64,000 nucleotides of DNA from Vibrio tubiashii (GTDB lineage: Bacteria; Pseudomonadota; Gammaproteobacteria; Enterobacterales; Vibrionaceae), in NCBI RefSeq assembly GCF_028551255.1, contig NZ_CP117030.1:682001-746000 (forward strand), given 5' to 3'. This document shows, piece by piece, positions 54,137 through 64,000 of this stretch; the stretch's first letter is position 1, and every line of letters starts with the position of its first letter. The notes under the pieces were generated by a model. That model was not told the origin of the DNA. It saw only the letters and a program-made list of their open reading frames with translations, and did not search any database. Both the position numbers and the translations under genes were made by a program.

Positions 54137-56083
54137 TTAAGCAATTTTGAATCGCTTCATCTGTAAATCGAGATACTGTGCGACTTCAGCGAGCTCGTGT
54201 GCAGAGTCAGCGACATGTTTGACCGTCTCGCTGTTTTCCCGCGTGATATTGTAGGTTTCGGTAATATTCTCGCTAACCGTCGTCGTCACCATACACTGTT
54301 CTTCCACAGCGGCTGCGATTTGCGTGTTAGTGTCCCCGAGCTCATCAATAGTGCTGTGTATTGCGGAAATGTTCTCAGATGCCGACTTAGCCTGTATCGC
54401 TGCTTTGGTGACTGTATCGTGACTTGAATCAATGGATTGCCTTGCAGAGTCGGCACCAGATTGCAGTGAATGAATCATTGAATCTATCTGACCTGTTGCT
54501 TCTTGGGTTCTTTTCGCTAACGAACGTACTTCATCAGCGACCACCGCGAAGCCTCGACCTTGATCACCTGCGCGCGCTGCCTCGATTGCTGCATTGAGGG
54601 CAAGTAGGTTGGTTTGTTCTGCTACGCCTTGTATTACTTCCAAAATACTACCGATATTCATCGACTCATCGTACAGCTCGCTGACTTGAGCGGAACCCAC
54701 TTTCATCGCTTTCTCGGCGTTTTCTATTGCTTCTAGTGTGCTTTCTACTTCATTAAGGCTGTTGTTAACGTTGGTTGTCGCTGATTGAGTAAATGAGGCA
54801 GCGTCTGAGGCACTTTGCGAAATCTCAGTAGTGCTGGTTGAAAGTTGCTGAACAGAAGACGAAATCTGTTCCATTTCATGGCTCAGCTGATTAGATGATT
54901 GATTGGTGGTGTGGGTTATCGCTGAAAGCTCTTCTGACATCTGTCCGACTTTAATACAAGAGTCGTTTACCTTTCCGACAATATCGCGCAACGAAAGAAT
55001 TGTGGTGCGCATATTTTTGAGTAGTTCAGCTATTTCGTCTTTGCCTTTAATCTCGACATCATTAGAAAGATCACCTTCTGCGAGCTGAGACGAGATTTGC
55101 TTGACTTTGTCTATCCCGTTACGGATTGAGCGGGTGATAGCAAGAGCAGTGACTATCCCTACAATGAACGCAAGGATCGCGAGAGAGATGATAATTTCAA
55201 TGGTGTCATTTTTTGCCTCCAACAGATCGTTAGAAAGCACGTGTTGCTCTTCGACAGATTCTAATTTTATCAGCTCAAGTTCTTTGGAGATATCGAGCCC
55301 GAGCGCCAACATTTCTTTTTCGGCTATATGTTGTGTTTCTCGAAGTTTAACAACTTCTTCAAACCCTTTAGCGTAAGCTATACGTTGTTCAAGAAATTCA
55401 TTTAGCAACTCTGTATCTCTACTTGTGGTGATGTAGTTGCGAAACTTATCTTCAAGTGCGGGCAATTCGGAACCAAAATAGTTTCTCACTTCAGCCGCCA
55501 CTTCCGCTTTCTCATTGTGCAGATAATTTAATACTGCAATATTGGCGAGCAAGAATTTCTCCATAATCAAAGACGAGTAGTATTCAATATCTGCATTGGA
55601 CGCATCGTGTGCTGCCTCAATCATTTGCTCAAGATCGTAAATGGCCTTCTTCTCCAATTCGACCATTTCAACATAAACTTTATGTTCTACGGCTTCAGTT
55701 GATTGCTTAACGATTTGAAATGATTCGTCAAACAGGTTGACCTCTTTGAACACGGTTTCTAGATGCTTTGTGCGCAGTGGGTCAGTAGTGGCGTTTAAAT
55801 CATCAGAGACCATTTTGCGTAATTTAGAGAGACGACTTTCGTAAATAGAGAGCTGCTGCTGAGACAGTGTATTGGCGTATTGGAGGGCACTTAGACGGAC
55901 TTTGAGAAAGTTGGCTTGGATTTCTCCAGCTAAAGCAGTTTCGGTCGAGAGTTCTCCATAATGCTCAAAGTTATATGCCGCCTTAACCATTCCCTTGTAG
56001 CTGTAGAGTATAGCGACGAGGAAAAAAAGCAGACAGATGGCAAAACCAAGGCGTATTTTATTGGCGATTGTAAGATTCAACAT
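54137..56083 (-). CDS. Methyl-accepting chemotaxis protein with helical sensor
   Basis: This 648-residue inner-membrane chemoreceptor has a first helix at about residues 10-28. A large alpha-helical periplasmic sensor region (to about 285) follows, of the long helical-bundle rather than Cache type. A second membrane helix, a HAMP domain (about 310-365) and the cytoplasmic signalling coiled coil with [20 protein letters not shown] come next. The ligand is unknown. It is a single-gene unit. Confidence 0.92.
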   Translation of the reverse strand: MLNLTIANKIRLGFAICLLFFLVAILYSYKGMVKAAYNFEHYGELSTETALAGEIQANFLKVRLSALQYANTLSQQQLSIYESRLSKLRKMVSDDLNATTDPLRTKHLETVFKEVNLFDESFQIVKQSTEAVEHKVYVEMVELEKKAIYDLEQMIEAAHDASNADIEYYSSLIMEKFLLANIAVLNYLHNEKAEVAAEVRNYFGSELPALEDKFRNYITTSRDTELLNEFLEQRIAYAKGFEEVVKLRETQHIAEKEMLALGLDISKELELIKLESVEEQHVLSNDLLEAKNDTIEIIISLAILAFIVGIVTALAITRSIRNGIDKVKQISSQLAEGDLSNDVEIKGKDEIAELLKNMRTTILSLRDIVGKVNDSCIKVGQMSEELSAITHTTNQSSNQLSHEMEQISSSVQQLSTSTTEISQSASDAASFTQSATTNVNNSLNEVESTLEAIENAEKAMKVGSAQVSELYDESMNIGSILEVIQGVAEQTNLLALNAAIEAARAGDQGRGFAVVADEVRSLAKRTQEATGQIDSMIHSLQSGADSARQSIDSSHDTVTKAAIQAKSASENISAIHSTIDELGDTNTQIAAAVEEQCMVTTTVSENITETYNITRENSETVKHVADSAHELAEVAQYLDLQMKRFKIA

Positions 56084-56181
56084 AAGCGTCCCTGCCCATA
56101 TAGTGTGCGAAATGACCTAATGGTGTTTAAGTAAGCTTATACGTTATTTGATATTAATCTAATCTGCGTGCAACCTTGCAT

Positions 56182-56490
56182 CTAATTAGAAGAGCAAGAA
56201 GAAAAACGATAGCTGCTCGATTTTCTGAATTTATTTGGCTCTTCCTGCAAGACAATAATAGAGCCTTCGGGACACGTTGAAGCGGCTGGGGCGGTAACGA
56301 GAACGGTGTTGCCTGTGTCTAACTGAACATTTAGATATCGACGTTGACCATCCAAAGATTGAGTGACTGTCTGAGAAACAACAACGCCTTTAATTGAAGG
56401 TTTTTGCTCTGACGGTAGAAGGAAGAGGAGTAAAGCAAGAACGATTGTTAGGGTAAATAAAGCAGCAAGGAAAATTTTGGGATTATTCAT
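56182..56490 (-). CDS. Small membrane-anchored protein of unknown function
   Basis: This 102-residue protein has one N-terminal hydrophobic helix (about residues 6-25) followed by a small, mostly beta periplasmic domain with two cysteines that could form a disulfide. I do not recognise a family. ATG 56490 is preferred over an in-frame TTG at 56496. It lies just downstream of moeB on the same strand, 33 bases after its stop, and might be co-transcribed. Confidence 0.7.
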   Translation of the reverse strand: MNNPKIFLAALFTLTIVLALLLFLLPSEQKPSIKGVVVSQTVTQSLDGQRRYLNVQLDTGNTVLVTAPAASTCPEGSIIVLQEEPNKFRKSSSYRFSSCSSN

Positions 56491-56523
56491 CAACAAATCT
56501 TTGTTCCTTACTGCTTAGAAAAG

Positions 56524-57273
56524 TTAACCACAAACAGGGCAATTTGGCATTTTCATTAAGTTCATTTCACGCCAAGACATGCTCATTGCATCAAGCATAA
56601 GGATTTTGCCTTGCTTTGGCGTTCCATAATTGGCAATCACCTTGATCGCTTCCATAGCTTGCACCGCGCCAATGATACCAACGACGGGAGACATCACCCC
56701 GGCTTCAACACAACTTAGGGCTGCGCTACCAAACAAAGCACTTAAACATTGATAGCAAGGCTGGCTGTCTTCTTGGTAGGTAAAGACACTGACTTGACCT
56801 TCCATTCGAATCGCAGCACCAGAAACTAAAGGTGTTTTTAGAGCATAGCAAAGCTTATTAAGTTGATTTCTGGTTTCAACATTATCTGAGGCGTCGAGTA
56901 CTAAGCTGTGATTTGCTATCAGTGCGGAAAGCGCTTCATCAGTTAGCCTTTTATCGATCGTTTCAACTTCAAGGTGTGGGTTTAGCTGTTTGAGCGAATT
57001 AGACGCAGATAAAACCTTCTTAGTCCCGATATCAGCATCGTGATGCAATACTTGTCGTTGAAGGTTTGAAAGCTCAACCACATCATCATCAATCAAGGTG
57101 AGTTTTCCGATACCCGCAGCTGCCAAGTATTGACTAGAGGCGCAGCCCAAGCCACCAGCTCCCAATATCAACACAGAGGCTTGTTTCAATGCTTCTTGAC
57201 CGTCAAAGTCAAACTGCTTAAGAATGATTTGACGGTTGTATCGCAGCATTTCTTGATCAGATAAGATCTCCAA
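56524..57273 (-). CDS. moeB: Molybdopterin-synthase adenylyltransferase MoeB
   Basis: This 249-residue E1-like enzyme adenylates the C-terminus of MoaD so that it can accept sulfur for molybdopterin synthesis. The nucleotide-binding VLILGAGGLGCASSQYLA is near residues 31-48, RQ in LSNLQRQVLHH follows, and two CxxC zinc pairs (PCYQC and NCPVC) are present. The start is an unusual TTG at 57273, supported by GAGGTGA seven bases upstream and by alignment to the family N-terminus (LSDQEMLRYNRQI). It follows moeA by nine bases. Confidence 0.93.
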   Translation of the reverse strand: MEILSDQEMLRYNRQIILKQFDFDGQEALKQASVLILGAGGLGCASSQYLAAAGIGKLTLIDDDVVELSNLQRQVLHHDADIGTKKVLSASNSLKQLNPHLEVETIDKRLTDEALSALIANHSLVLDASDNVETRNQLNKLCYALKTPLVSGAAIRMEGQVSVFTYQEDSQPCYQCLSALFGSAALSCVEAGVMSPVVGIIGAVQAMEAIKVIANYGTPKQGKILMLDAMSMSWREMNLMKMPNCPVCG

Positions 57274-57282
57274 ACGTCACCT

Positions 57283-58518
57283 CTAGTATAGGGTCGGGTT
57301 GAATAGCTGAATGTTGACTGTCTCACCGACTTCAACACGGCCACGCTCACGCTCAAGAACGACAAAGCAGTTAGCTAAGCTCATGGAACGGAATGCGCCT
57401 GAACTTTGGTTGCCTGTGGTTTCGACAACAAATTTGCCATCTTCGATTGAGTAGATGCCACGTTGATAGTCTGTACGACCAGGTGCTTTTTTAAATGCGC
57501 TGCGTGTCGTCGCAGGAATAGACTCAGGCGCTGCCCACTCTGTATGTCCAGCTAATTTAGCCAGTAGTGGTTGTACTAGCACATACATCGTCAATACGGC
57601 TGATACAGGGTTACCAGGCAAACCGCAGAACCAAGCAGTAGAGAGTTTACCAAAGGCAAAAGGTTTACCCGGTTTAATTGCTAGTTTCCAAAAACCGATT
57701 TGCCCAAGCTCTTCAAGAATGTCTTTAGTGTAATCGGCTTCACCGACGCTAACGCCGCCCGAAGTCACCACCACATCCGCGAGTGTTTGAGCTTTTTCAA
57801 ACGTCGCTTTAAGGGTCTCAGGACAATCAGGAATAATTCCAAGATCAATGGCTTCACAACCAAAGTTTTCAATCAGTGGCTTAATACCGTAGCGGTTACT
57901 GTCGTAGATCTGACCTTCAGCTAATGGTTCACCGAGTGGTTTTAGCTCATCACCTGTCGAGAAAAAGGCAACGCGCGGTTTACGTACAACGGTTACATGG
58001 CTGATGCCCAAAGTAGCAATCATAGGGATATCACGAGAGGTGAGACGAGCACCTTTGTTAAGAACAACGTCATCTTGCTTGATGTCGTCACCCATAGGTC
58101 GGATGTTGTTTTGTGGTTTTACGTCGCTCTGATTGAACTGGATCCCTTGTTCGAGTACTTCGGTGTTCTCTTGCATAATCACTGCATCACAACCGTCTGG
58201 AATCTTTGCTCCGGTCATAATGCGAATACATGTTCCTTGTGGCCATTCACCATCAAACGGTTGTCCTGCAAAAGACTTTCCAGCCAAAGGCATTACATTG
58301 TTTGCTGCAAGGTCCGCTAGGCGAAGCGCGTAGCCATCCATCGCCGAATTATCAAAAGGAGGGACAAAAATAGGAGAAAGAATGTCTTCTGCTAAGACAA
58401 AACCAATAGCTTCAGCAAGTGGGAGTTGCAAGGTCGTTTGGATAGGTTTGATTGGCGATAGCATTTTATCCATCGCTTCTTCGATTGGCATCAAGCCAGG
58501 TGCGTCACAGCATCCCAT
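57283..58518 (-). CDS. moeA: Molybdopterin molybdenumtransferase MoeA
   Basis: This 411-residue enzyme inserts molybdate into adenylated molybdopterin. Domains follow the MoeA order: an N-terminal part with [12 protein letters not shown], the MoCF-binding domain with FFSTGDEL and [19 protein letters not shown], the [13 protein letters not shown] motif, and a C-terminal beta domain. It forms an operon with moeB. The start is ATG 58518. Confidence 0.95.
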   Translation of the reverse strand: MGCCDAPGLMPIEEAMDKMLSPIKPIQTTLQLPLAEAIGFVLAEDILSPIFVPPFDNSAMDGYALRLADLAANNVMPLAGKSFAGQPFDGEWPQGTCIRIMTGAKIPDGCDAVIMQENTEVLEQGIQFNQSDVKPQNNIRPMGDDIKQDDVVLNKGARLTSRDIPMIATLGISHVTVVRKPRVAFFSTGDELKPLGEPLAEGQIYDSNRYGIKPLIENFGCEAIDLGIIPDCPETLKATFEKAQTLADVVVTSGGVSVGEADYTKDILEELGQIGFWKLAIKPGKPFAFGKLSTAWFCGLPGNPVSAVLTMYVLVQPLLAKLAGHTEWAAPESIPATTRSAFKKAPGRTDYQRGIYSIEDGKFVVETTGNQSSGAFRSMSLANCFVVLERERGRVEVGETVNIQLFNPTLY

Positions 58519-58674
58519 AAATAATCCTACTCTTTTATTATTGTTAGCTAATCAGGTCACTCTACCACAGAAAGCCTTGTGCAATAATGACCTCCGATAA
58601 AATATGGGTGTAATTATTCAAAAATCCGAGTATCCTTGTCAGCCATCCTAAAGGGGTAAATAAGAGGAAGTGGT

Positions 58675-59328
58675 ATGTCAGGTCTTAGCGAATCCGCAAA
58701 GTTGGTAAAAGATGCGCTAGAACGTCGAGGATTAGAGACGCCAATGGCTCCTAATCAGTTCAATCGAGAAGAGAAAAAAGAGAAAATTCAGCACCATATG
58801 CGTGAAATTCTCTCTCTACTAGAGCTTGACCTTACCGATGACAGTCTAGAAGAAACACCGCACCGTATTGCGAAGATGTATGTGGATGAAATCTTCTCTG
58901 GTTTAGACTATTCAAACTTCCCTAAAATCACGGTGATCGAAAACAAAATGGACGTGAGCGAAATGGTTCGCGTCAAAGATATTACCGTGACAAGTACTTG
59001 TGAGCATCACCTTGTAACGATTGATGGGCGAGCAGCGGTAGCTTACATACCTCGTGGTAAGATCATCGGTCTTTCGAAAATTAATCGCATTGTTCGCTTT
59101 TTCGCGCAGCGTCCACAAGTTCAAGAACGTATGACGCAGCAGATTTTGGTTGCTCTACAAACGCTACTAGAATCGGATGATGTGGCGGTAACAATCGATG
59201 CAACGCATTACTGTGTTAAGTCGCGTGGCGTTATGGACGCAACTAGCGAAACAACCACGACTGCTTTAGGCGGCATTTTTAAATCTAATCCGGCAACAAG
59301 ACACGAGTTCCTTCACGGGATTCGATAG
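58675..59328 (+). CDS. folE: GTP cyclohydrolase I
   Basis: This 217-residue enzyme converts GTP to dihydroneopterin triphosphate, the first step of folate synthesis. The zinc site residues are in TSTCEHHLV (near residue 105) and in [11 protein letters not shown] (near 180). The family block [20 protein letters not shown] is intact. AAGAGGAAG precedes the ATG. It is divergent from moeA across 156 bases, so two pterin pathways start back to back. Confidence 0.95.
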   Translation: MSGLSESAKLVKDALERRGLETPMAPNQFNREEKKEKIQHHMREILSLLELDLTDDSLEETPHRIAKMYVDEIFSGLDYSNFPKITVIENKMDVSEMVRVKDITVTSTCEHHLVTIDGRAAVAYIPRGKIIGLSKINRIVRFFAQRPQVQERMTQQILVALQTLLESDDVAVTIDATHYCVKSRGVMDATSETTTTALGGIFKSNPATRHEFLHGIR

Positions 59329-59355
59329 GGCAGCGATTAGGTTATCGACTTATTC

Positions 59356-59389
59356 AAAACCGCTTCTATTGAGGCGGTTTTTACTTTTT
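59356..59389 (+). terminator. Intrinsic terminator after folE
   Basis: An 11-bp stem with one G-T pair (59356-59366 with 59371-59381) and a TATT loop is followed by a T-rich tail. It lies 27 bases after the folE stop. Confidence 0.88.
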
Positions 59390-59434
59390 AAATCGAGAGT
59401 AAGACACTTTCGATAAACCACTAAGGTTAATATT

Positions 59435-60811
59435 GTGACGACTTCATTTAAGACGCTTGGTCTTCGTAGCGAACTGCTAGAAACACTCGATAGCTTGGGC
59501 TACACCCAAATGACGCCTATTCAACAGCAGGCTCTACCAATGGTATTGGCGGGCAAAGATGTGATTGGTCAGGGGAAAACTGGTTCAGGTAAGACAGCGA
59601 CGTTTTCATTAGGCTTATTGAGCAACCTAAACGTGCAACGCTTCCGAGTTCAGACCTTGGTTCTTTGTCCAACTCGTGAGCTTGCCGATCAAGTGGCAAA
59701 AGAGATTCGTACCCTAGCGCGTGGTATTCATAACATTAAAGTTCTTACACTATGTGGTGGAATGCCAATGGGGCCTCAGATTGGCTCGTTGGAGCATGGC
59801 GCACATATTTTGGTGGGCACGCCAGGTCGTATTCTAGACCATATGTCAAAAGGGCGTATTAGTCTTGATGAACTCAATACGCTCGTGCTTGATGAAGCTG
59901 ACCGAATGCTTGAGATGGGTTTTGAAGAAGCGATCGATACCATCATTGAAGTGGCACCGACTAAGCGCCAAACACTGCTATTTAGTGCGACGTTCCCTGA
60001 CAATATTGAATCACTTTCTGCCAAGGTGATGGTTAAACCAGAAATGGTGAAAGTGGAATCGACGCATCAAAAGAGCACTATTGAGCAGCGTTTCTACAAG
60101 CTAGATACAACTGAAGTACGCGATGATGCGCTGGAAACATTGTTGCTGACTCATAAGCCTGAATCTTCAGTGGTGTTCTGTAATACCAAGAAAGAAGTAC
60201 AAAACGTGACTGATGAGCTAAGCCATCGAGGCTTTAGCGTGGTTGAGTTGCATGGTGATATGGAGCAACGTGAGCGTGAACAAGCGTTAACTATGTTTGC
60301 CAACAAAAGTATTTCAATTCTGGTTGCAACAGACGTTGCGGCGCGTGGCTTGGACGTTGACAACCTTGATGCCGTATTTAACTTTGAGCTATCTCGTGAC
60401 CCTGAGGTGCATGTTCACCGTATTGGCCGTACAGGTCGCGCAGGTTCAAAAGGGGTGGCATTTAGTTTCTATAGTGAGAAAGAAGAGTATCGTGTGGCTC
60501 GTATCGATGAGTACATGGATATTGCTATTACGCCTTCACAACTGCCTGAAAAACCAGTTGAGCGTCCTTTTTATCCTAAGATGCAAACCATACAAATCTT
60601 GGGTGGCAAAAAGCAGAAAGTACGCGCAGGGGACATCTTAGGCGCACTGACTAAGCAAGCGGGGCTCGATGGTAAGAAGATCGGTAAGATCAACATTTTG
60701 CCAATGGTCTCTTATGTCGCCGTTGAACATGACATTGTTAAAGCTGCCCTTAAACAGCTTCAGACCGGTAAAATGAAAGGTCGTAACTTTAAAGCCCGAG
60801 TTATGAAATAA
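59435..60811 (+). CDS. dbpA: ATP-dependent RNA helicase DbpA
   Basis: This 458-residue DEAD-box helicase assists 50S ribosome assembly by acting on the 23S rRNA hairpin 92 region. Helicase motifs occur in order: Q motif (MTPIQQQALPMVLAG), Walker A GQGKTGSGKTA, DEAD in VLDEADRML, SAT, and HRIGRTGRAG. The C-terminal 75 residues form the DbpA RNA-binding domain (KVRAGDILGALTKQAGLDG). It starts at GTG 59435. Confidence 0.93.
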   Translation: MTTSFKTLGLRSELLETLDSLGYTQMTPIQQQALPMVLAGKDVIGQGKTGSGKTATFSLGLLSNLNVQRFRVQTLVLCPTRELADQVAKEIRTLARGIHNIKVLTLCGGMPMGPQIGSLEHGAHILVGTPGRILDHMSKGRISLDELNTLVLDEADRMLEMGFEEAIDTIIEVAPTKRQTLLFSATFPDNIESLSAKVMVKPEMVKVESTHQKSTIEQRFYKLDTTEVRDDALETLLLTHKPESSVVFCNTKKEVQNVTDELSHRGFSVVELHGDMEQREREQALTMFANKSISILVATDVAARGLDVDNLDAVFNFELSRDPEVHVHRIGRTGRAGSKGVAFSFYSEKEEYRVARIDEYMDIAITPSQLPEKPVERPFYPKMQTIQILGGKKQKVRAGDILGALTKQAGLDGKKIGKINILPMVSYVAVEHDIVKAALKQLQTGKMKGRNFKARVMK

Positions 60812-60824
60812 AAGCCGCAATAGT

Positions 60825-60867
60825 TAAAACCCCAGTAGGCGAAAAGCCACTGGGGTTTTATTTTTTA
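60825..60867. terminator. Terminator between convergent dbpA and OmpV-like genes
   Basis: AAAACCCCAGT (60825-60835) pairs perfectly with ACTGGGGTTTT (60848-60858), with an inner GGC/GCC stem, followed by ATTTTTTATT on the + strand. It can work in both directions. Confidence 0.88.
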
Positions 60868-60888
60868 TTCAGTAAGATTTGTTAGTCG

Positions 60889-61635
60889 TTAATCAGTAAA
60901 CTTATAGACCACACCAAGACTTGCTACCCAACCTAAGTCGCGCTGCACGAGCGGGCTATTTGAGTCGTGATGTTGTAGCTCAAGCTTAGCTAAGCCAAGC
61001 CAATCTGGTGTAAGGGTATAGATACCAATCAAACCCGCTTGATAAACCCAAGATTGCTTAGCTTCAAATGCACTGAATCGGGACTGACTCGCTTCGAGAG
61101 GGCTAACGTTATAAAGGTGCTGTGAGAGTTTTTTGTCACGGTAGTCGACCTCAACATATGGGGTGAGAGTAAAGTTGTCGAAAGGCAAATCTAACGTGCG
61201 ACCTAGGTGAAGTTGAACTTCATAGCCTTTGTGCTCACTTGTGACATCATGAAGAAAGGTTAATCGCGCACCCACCGTACCGATTGTCACACCCAGTTCA
61301 CCATTGCCATCGCGATCTTGAATGCCACTAGGTAGGTCATCAAAATCGTTGGATACTTCTGAAAATCGCCATTGACCTGAAATACCAAGATACGGCAAAA
61401 CGGAAACGTTAACTAAGCTGCCATCAATAAAGCCATATTTGCCGTTATAAAACAGGTTCGGTTCTGCTGAGGCTTGCCCCTTATCACCGTCAGTAAATAC
61501 AGATTGGCCGAAAGTGCCGCTCGCGCCGACAAAACCAAAATCATAGTACTGCTCGTTAGCGTTTGCATGAGCATTGGTAACGCCAAAGGTAGCCGCGAGC
61601 ACTCCTAATGTAACTGCTTTGATATTTAAACTCAT
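60889..61635 (-). CDS. MipA/OmpV family outer-membrane protein
   Basis: This 248-residue outer-membrane beta-barrel protein has a signal peptide (about residues 1-24) followed by alternating strands, DGSLVNVSVLPYLGISGQWR among them, and a final strand ending in a C-terminal aromatic region (VYKFTD). MipA/OmpV members occur in vibrios as immunogenic or osmoregulated porin-like proteins; the exact function is open. ATG 61635 has AGGAG upstream; the frame extends further left but with no natural start. It is monocistronic between terminators. Confidence 0.83.
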   Translation of the reverse strand: MSLNIKAVTLGVLAATFGVTNAHANANEQYYDFGFVGASGTFGQSVFTDGDKGQASAEPNLFYNGKYGFIDGSLVNVSVLPYLGISGQWRFSEVSNDFDDLPSGIQDRDGNGELGVTIGTVGARLTFLHDVTSEHKGYEVQLHLGRTLDLPFDNFTLTPYVEVDYRDKKLSQHLYNVSPLEASQSRFSAFEAKQSWVYQAGLIGIYTLTPDWLGLAKLELQHHDSNSPLVQRDLGWVASLGVVYKFTD

Positions 61636-61736
61636 TGTGATTCTCCTTGTCTTCACAAATAGGAGAAAGGGTATTGAGCAAATAAATTGCATAAAAATAG
61701 AAAAAATAATAAATAACTTTGATGTCAGACTAGATA

Positions 61737-61768
61737 AGAAAAGAGCCAATCCGGATGGGAATTGGCTC
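61737..61768 (-). terminator. Intrinsic terminator after msrAB
   Basis: On the - strand, an 8-bp stem (61743-61750 with 61761-61768) is followed by TTTTCTT. It lies about 20 bases after the msrAB stop. Confidence 0.85.
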
Positions 61769-61789
61769 CTTGGTCGACGTTTGGATGGA

Positions 61790-62926
61790 TTAACTGTCGA
61801 ATAAGTATAGGTACTCTGCGTAGCCTTCTTTTTCTAACTCAGAAACAGGGATGAACTTCATCGCCGCAGAGTTCATACAATAGCGCAGGCCTGTTGGCGC
61901 AGGGCCGTCTTTAAATACATGACCCAAGTGTGAATCAGCAAAGCGGCTTCTGACTTCAGTTCTTGGATAAAGAAGGTGATAGTCTGTTTTAGTGACAATG
62001 TAACCCTCATTAATCGGCTTGGTAAAACTCGGCCAACCTGTACCTGACTTATATTTATCCGTCGAGGAGAATAGTGGCTCGCCAGAAACGATATCAACGT
62101 AAATACCCGCCTCTTTGTTATCCCAATATTCATTGTTGAAGGCACGCTCTGTCCCTTCTTTCTGAGTGACATAGTACTGTAAATCGGTCAGCTTCGCCTT
62201 GATCTGCTTATCTGAAGGCTTATTGTACGCTTTGATGTTGGCGACAGCATTTTTCTCATCAATCAATTGACGTAATGTCACTGGATTTTCTTCGCGATCA
62301 TCACCAAAGATTTCATCAAGATACTGGTCACGACCCGAAGCATATCGATAGTAGTTGTAACGAACTTTATTGCGTTTGTAATAGTCTTGGTGGTAATTCT
62401 CAGCCGGCCAGAACTTTTCGAATTTAATCAGTTCCGTTTTTAATGGTTTCTTGAAGATACCTAATGCATCGATCTCTGCCATAAACTGCTCAGCGATCAT
62501 TTTTTGTTCATCGTTATGATAAAAGATCGCAGGTCGATAGTGACGCCCGCGGTCGACAAATGAACCTTTATTGTCCGTAGGATCGATATGGCGGAAGAAC
62601 TGGTCAAGAATCTGTTCATAACTAACCGCTTTTGGATCATACTTTACTTCTATGACTTCAATATGGCCGGACTTTCCTGACGATACTTGCTTATAGGTTG
62701 GGTTTTGTAAATCGCCACCTGAATACCCAGAAACAACGTCTATTACGCCATTAAACTTTTCTAGGTCTGACTCTGTACACCAAAAACAGCCTCCTGCTAG
62801 TGTGGCAACTTCGTATCCTTTTGAAGTTGTGGTTTTGGGCATGTCACTTTCTGCGGTGCCTACAAAAGAGGCAAGGGCAGCTACGGCTGCGAGAGCGGAT
62901 AGGACAAACTTAAACTTCACTTTCAT
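61790..62926 (-). CDS. msrAB: Periplasmic methionine sulfoxide reductase MsrA-MsrB fusion
   Basis: This 378-residue fusion repairs both stereoisomers of oxidised methionine. A Sec signal peptide (about residues 1-25) places it in the periplasm. The MsrA domain carries the catalytic GCFWC motif (C47), and the MsrB domain carries the C-terminal [11 protein letters not shown] motif (C350). The zinc cysteines of some MsrB enzymes are not evident. The two-domain secreted form is known from pathogens such as Neisseria (which add a thioredoxin domain) and from vibrios. Confidence 0.93.
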   Translation of the reverse strand: MKVKFKFVLSALAAVAALASFVGTAESDMPKTTTSKGYEVATLAGGCFWCTESDLEKFNGVIDVVSGYSGGDLQNPTYKQVSSGKSGHIEVIEVKYDPKAVSYEQILDQFFRHIDPTDNKGSFVDRGRHYRPAIFYHNDEQKMIAEQFMAEIDALGIFKKPLKTELIKFEKFWPAENYHQDYYKRNKVRYNYYRYASGRDQYLDEIFGDDREENPVTLRQLIDEKNAVANIKAYNKPSDKQIKAKLTDLQYYVTQKEGTERAFNNEYWDNKEAGIYVDIVSGEPLFSSTDKYKSGTGWPSFTKPINEGYIVTKTDYHLLYPRTEVRSRFADSHLGHVFKDGPAPTGLRYCMNSAAMKFIPVSELEKEGYAEYLYLFDS

Positions 62927-63032
62927 ATCAACCTCATCGATTGTTTTCGTTATCGATTAATAAGAACGGGTTAGACGGCAAAAAATTACCAAATAGATAT
63001 AAGTTTTATCCATATTCGCTGAAAAGGGATCA

Positions 63033-63060
63033 AAAAAAGACGCCAATAAAGGCGTCTTTG
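63033..63060 (-). terminator. Intrinsic terminator after the permease gene
   Basis: AAAGACGCC (63036-63044) pairs perfectly with GGCGTCTTT (63051-63059) around AATAAA. On the - strand it is followed by a T run, 30 bases after the permease stop. Confidence 0.85.
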
Positions 63061-63088
63061 TGAGATTTCTTGGTTGTACTAACAAGGG

Positions 63089-64000
63089 TTATCCTAAAGC
63101 GGGTAGGAAACCTGCTGTGATAAGAATCTGTGCGCCGATGATCAGGACGCCCACAGTACTTCCAACCGCGAGACCTAGATTACCACCAAGCACCTGATAG
63201 TGCTCAGAATCAGATTGAGCGCGCGCCTTTTTAACCATCAATATTGGTAAAAAGATTGCGAGAACGACAAGTGCAATAGCTGCATAACCAAGCGCCATAA
63301 TAAAGCCTTGCGGGTAGAAGAGTGCAAATCCCATTGGAGGAAGGAAAGTAATCATACCAACCAGTGCGCGTGAGTTGCCTTTTCCTTGCTTCTTCAGGGT
63401 ATCACCTAAGAATTCAAACAAGCCTAAACTAACACCCAAGAAAGAGGTAAGTAGGGCTAAGTCGGCGAAAATACCAATAGTTTGGCCTAGGTTAGAAGCG
63501 TGCACTGTTGTTGCAAGCGTTGAAATTAATGCGCTTAGACCTTGGTTTTCAAGCAACGTAGATTGGTTAACAACGCCAAGCGTTACCACTTGCCAAAACA
63601 CATAAATAATTAGAGGGATAGCAGAACCGACCAAAATCGCTTTACGTAGTGAAGGGGTATGACCATCAAGGTAATTCACAATGGCAGGAATGCTGCCGTG
63701 GAATCCAAATGAAGTAAAGATCACAGGGATGGCTGCGATTACCAATCCTTGTTCTACTGGCATGCTCAAAAGGTAAGACTCTGTGACGTTTGGTGCTAAG
63801 AAGGTGAGCACCATTGCCATGGCGACAATCTTGACTAAAAACAGCACTCTGTTCACTTTATCTACCGTAGCGGTGCCAATAGTCACAACAGACGCGACGA
63901 TTAGGGTGAAAATTAAAGTAGATGTCGTGTTCGAAACTTCTATGTTGGTGAAACTGGCAATACGGTCAGCAAATTGAGCACCGCCGCCAGCAATGTACGC
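63089..64000 (-). CDS. Aromatic amino acid permease (TyrP/Mtr type, 5' end off window)
   Basis: This is the C-terminal 303 residues of a hydroxy/aromatic amino acid permease (HAAAP family). Nine or so hydrophobic helices remain, with FTSFGFHGSIPAIVNYLDGH and DLALLTSFLGVSLGLFEFLG as family motifs. The frame stays open to the right edge (reading AYIAGGGAQFADRIA), so the start is beyond the window and the GTG at 63886 is internal. Import of tyrosine or tryptophan is likely. Confidence 0.85.
   Translation of the reverse strand, partial: AYIAGGGAQFADRIASFTNIEVSNTTSTLIFTLIVASVVTIGTATVDKVNRVLFLVKIVAMAMVLTFLAPNVTESYLLSMPVEQGLVIAAIPVIFTSFGFHGSIPAIVNYLDGHTPSLRKAILVGSAIPLIIYVFWQVVTLGVVNQSTLLENQGLSALISTLATTVHASNLGQTIGIFADLALLTSFLGVSLGLFEFLGDTLKKQGKGNSRALVGMITFLPPMGFALFYPQGFIMALGYAAIALVVLAIFLPILMVKKARAQSDSEHYQVLGGNLGLAVGSTVGVLIIGAQILITAGFLPALG

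Noticed and set aside
60297..60641. 114-codon + strand frame within dbpA
   Set aside because: It overlaps conserved helicase motifs in another frame and is a shadow.

Overview
This is a Vibrionaceae window, most likely Vibrio and probably the second chromosome. It pairs an exopolysaccharide and biofilm-matrix region with lactate, transaldolase/transketolase, Tad pilus, molybdopterin, folE, dbpA and msrAB genes, a mix typical of vibrio chromosome 2. The species assignment is inferred from gene content and protein style; no rRNA or tRNA is present to confirm it.

Bases 1-18601 are a surface polysaccharide and matrix region. A tightly overlapping + strand operon (acyltransferase, Wzx-type flippase, Wzy/WaaL-type protein, two GT4 glycosyltransferases, a split Alg14/Alg13-type glycosyltransferase and a hexapeptide acetyltransferase) enters from the left edge. 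It is followed by a cyclic di-GMP-I (GEMM-I) riboswitch and a cabABC-like module: an RTX matrix protein with 17 nonapeptides, its type I ABC transporter and its HlyD-type adaptor. A secreted beta-helix protein, possibly a polysaccharide lyase, comes next. An inverted UDP-sugar 4-epimerase separates this from a second + strand polysaccharide operon: a VpsP-like membrane protein, a small secreted protein, a second Wzy/WaaL protein and a low-molecular-weight tyrosine phosphatase. A relic of a second phosphatase 3' end lies directly after the live phosphatase gene and probably marks a recombination edge. The layout (sugar genes, matrix proteins plus lyase-like protein, sugar genes) resembles V. 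cholerae vps-I / rbm / vps-II and V. vulnificus brp-cabABC.

Bases 18607-41248 are mostly metabolism and regulation: an alpha/beta hydrolase, a PhzF protein, L-lactate permease and dehydrogenase with a divergent LysR regulator, an orphan double ABC ATPase, a LonB-type protease, fermentative D-lactate dehydrogenase, a GNAT enzyme, a Cache-domain chemoreceptor, a NUDIX hydrolase, a GATE-domain membrane protein with a divergent Lrp-type regulator, the talB-tkt operon with a divergent SorC-type regulator, and a LysR regulator next to the pilus locus.

Bases 41238-53138 are a complete Tad (Flp) pilus locus: an inverted prepilin peptidase, then Flp pilin, RcpC/CpaB, the secretin, a lipoprotein, TadZ, TadA, TadB, TadC, TadD, TadE, TadF, TadG, an OmpA-like protein and a translation-coupled 21-codon ORF. 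Most of its genes touch or overlap.

Bases 53210-64000 hold sseA, a large chemoreceptor, a small membrane protein, moeB-moeA, folE, dbpA, a MipA/OmpV porin-like protein, a periplasmic MsrA-MsrB fusion and an aromatic amino acid permease cut by the right edge.

One design recurs. In three operons (cabA, the 151-aa secreted protein, Flp pilin) an intrinsic terminator sits directly after the gene for a probable abundant exported product and just before the gene for the machinery. Together with the riboswitch, this suggests that c-di-GMP sets matrix protein output and that leaky terminators set product-to-machine ratios.
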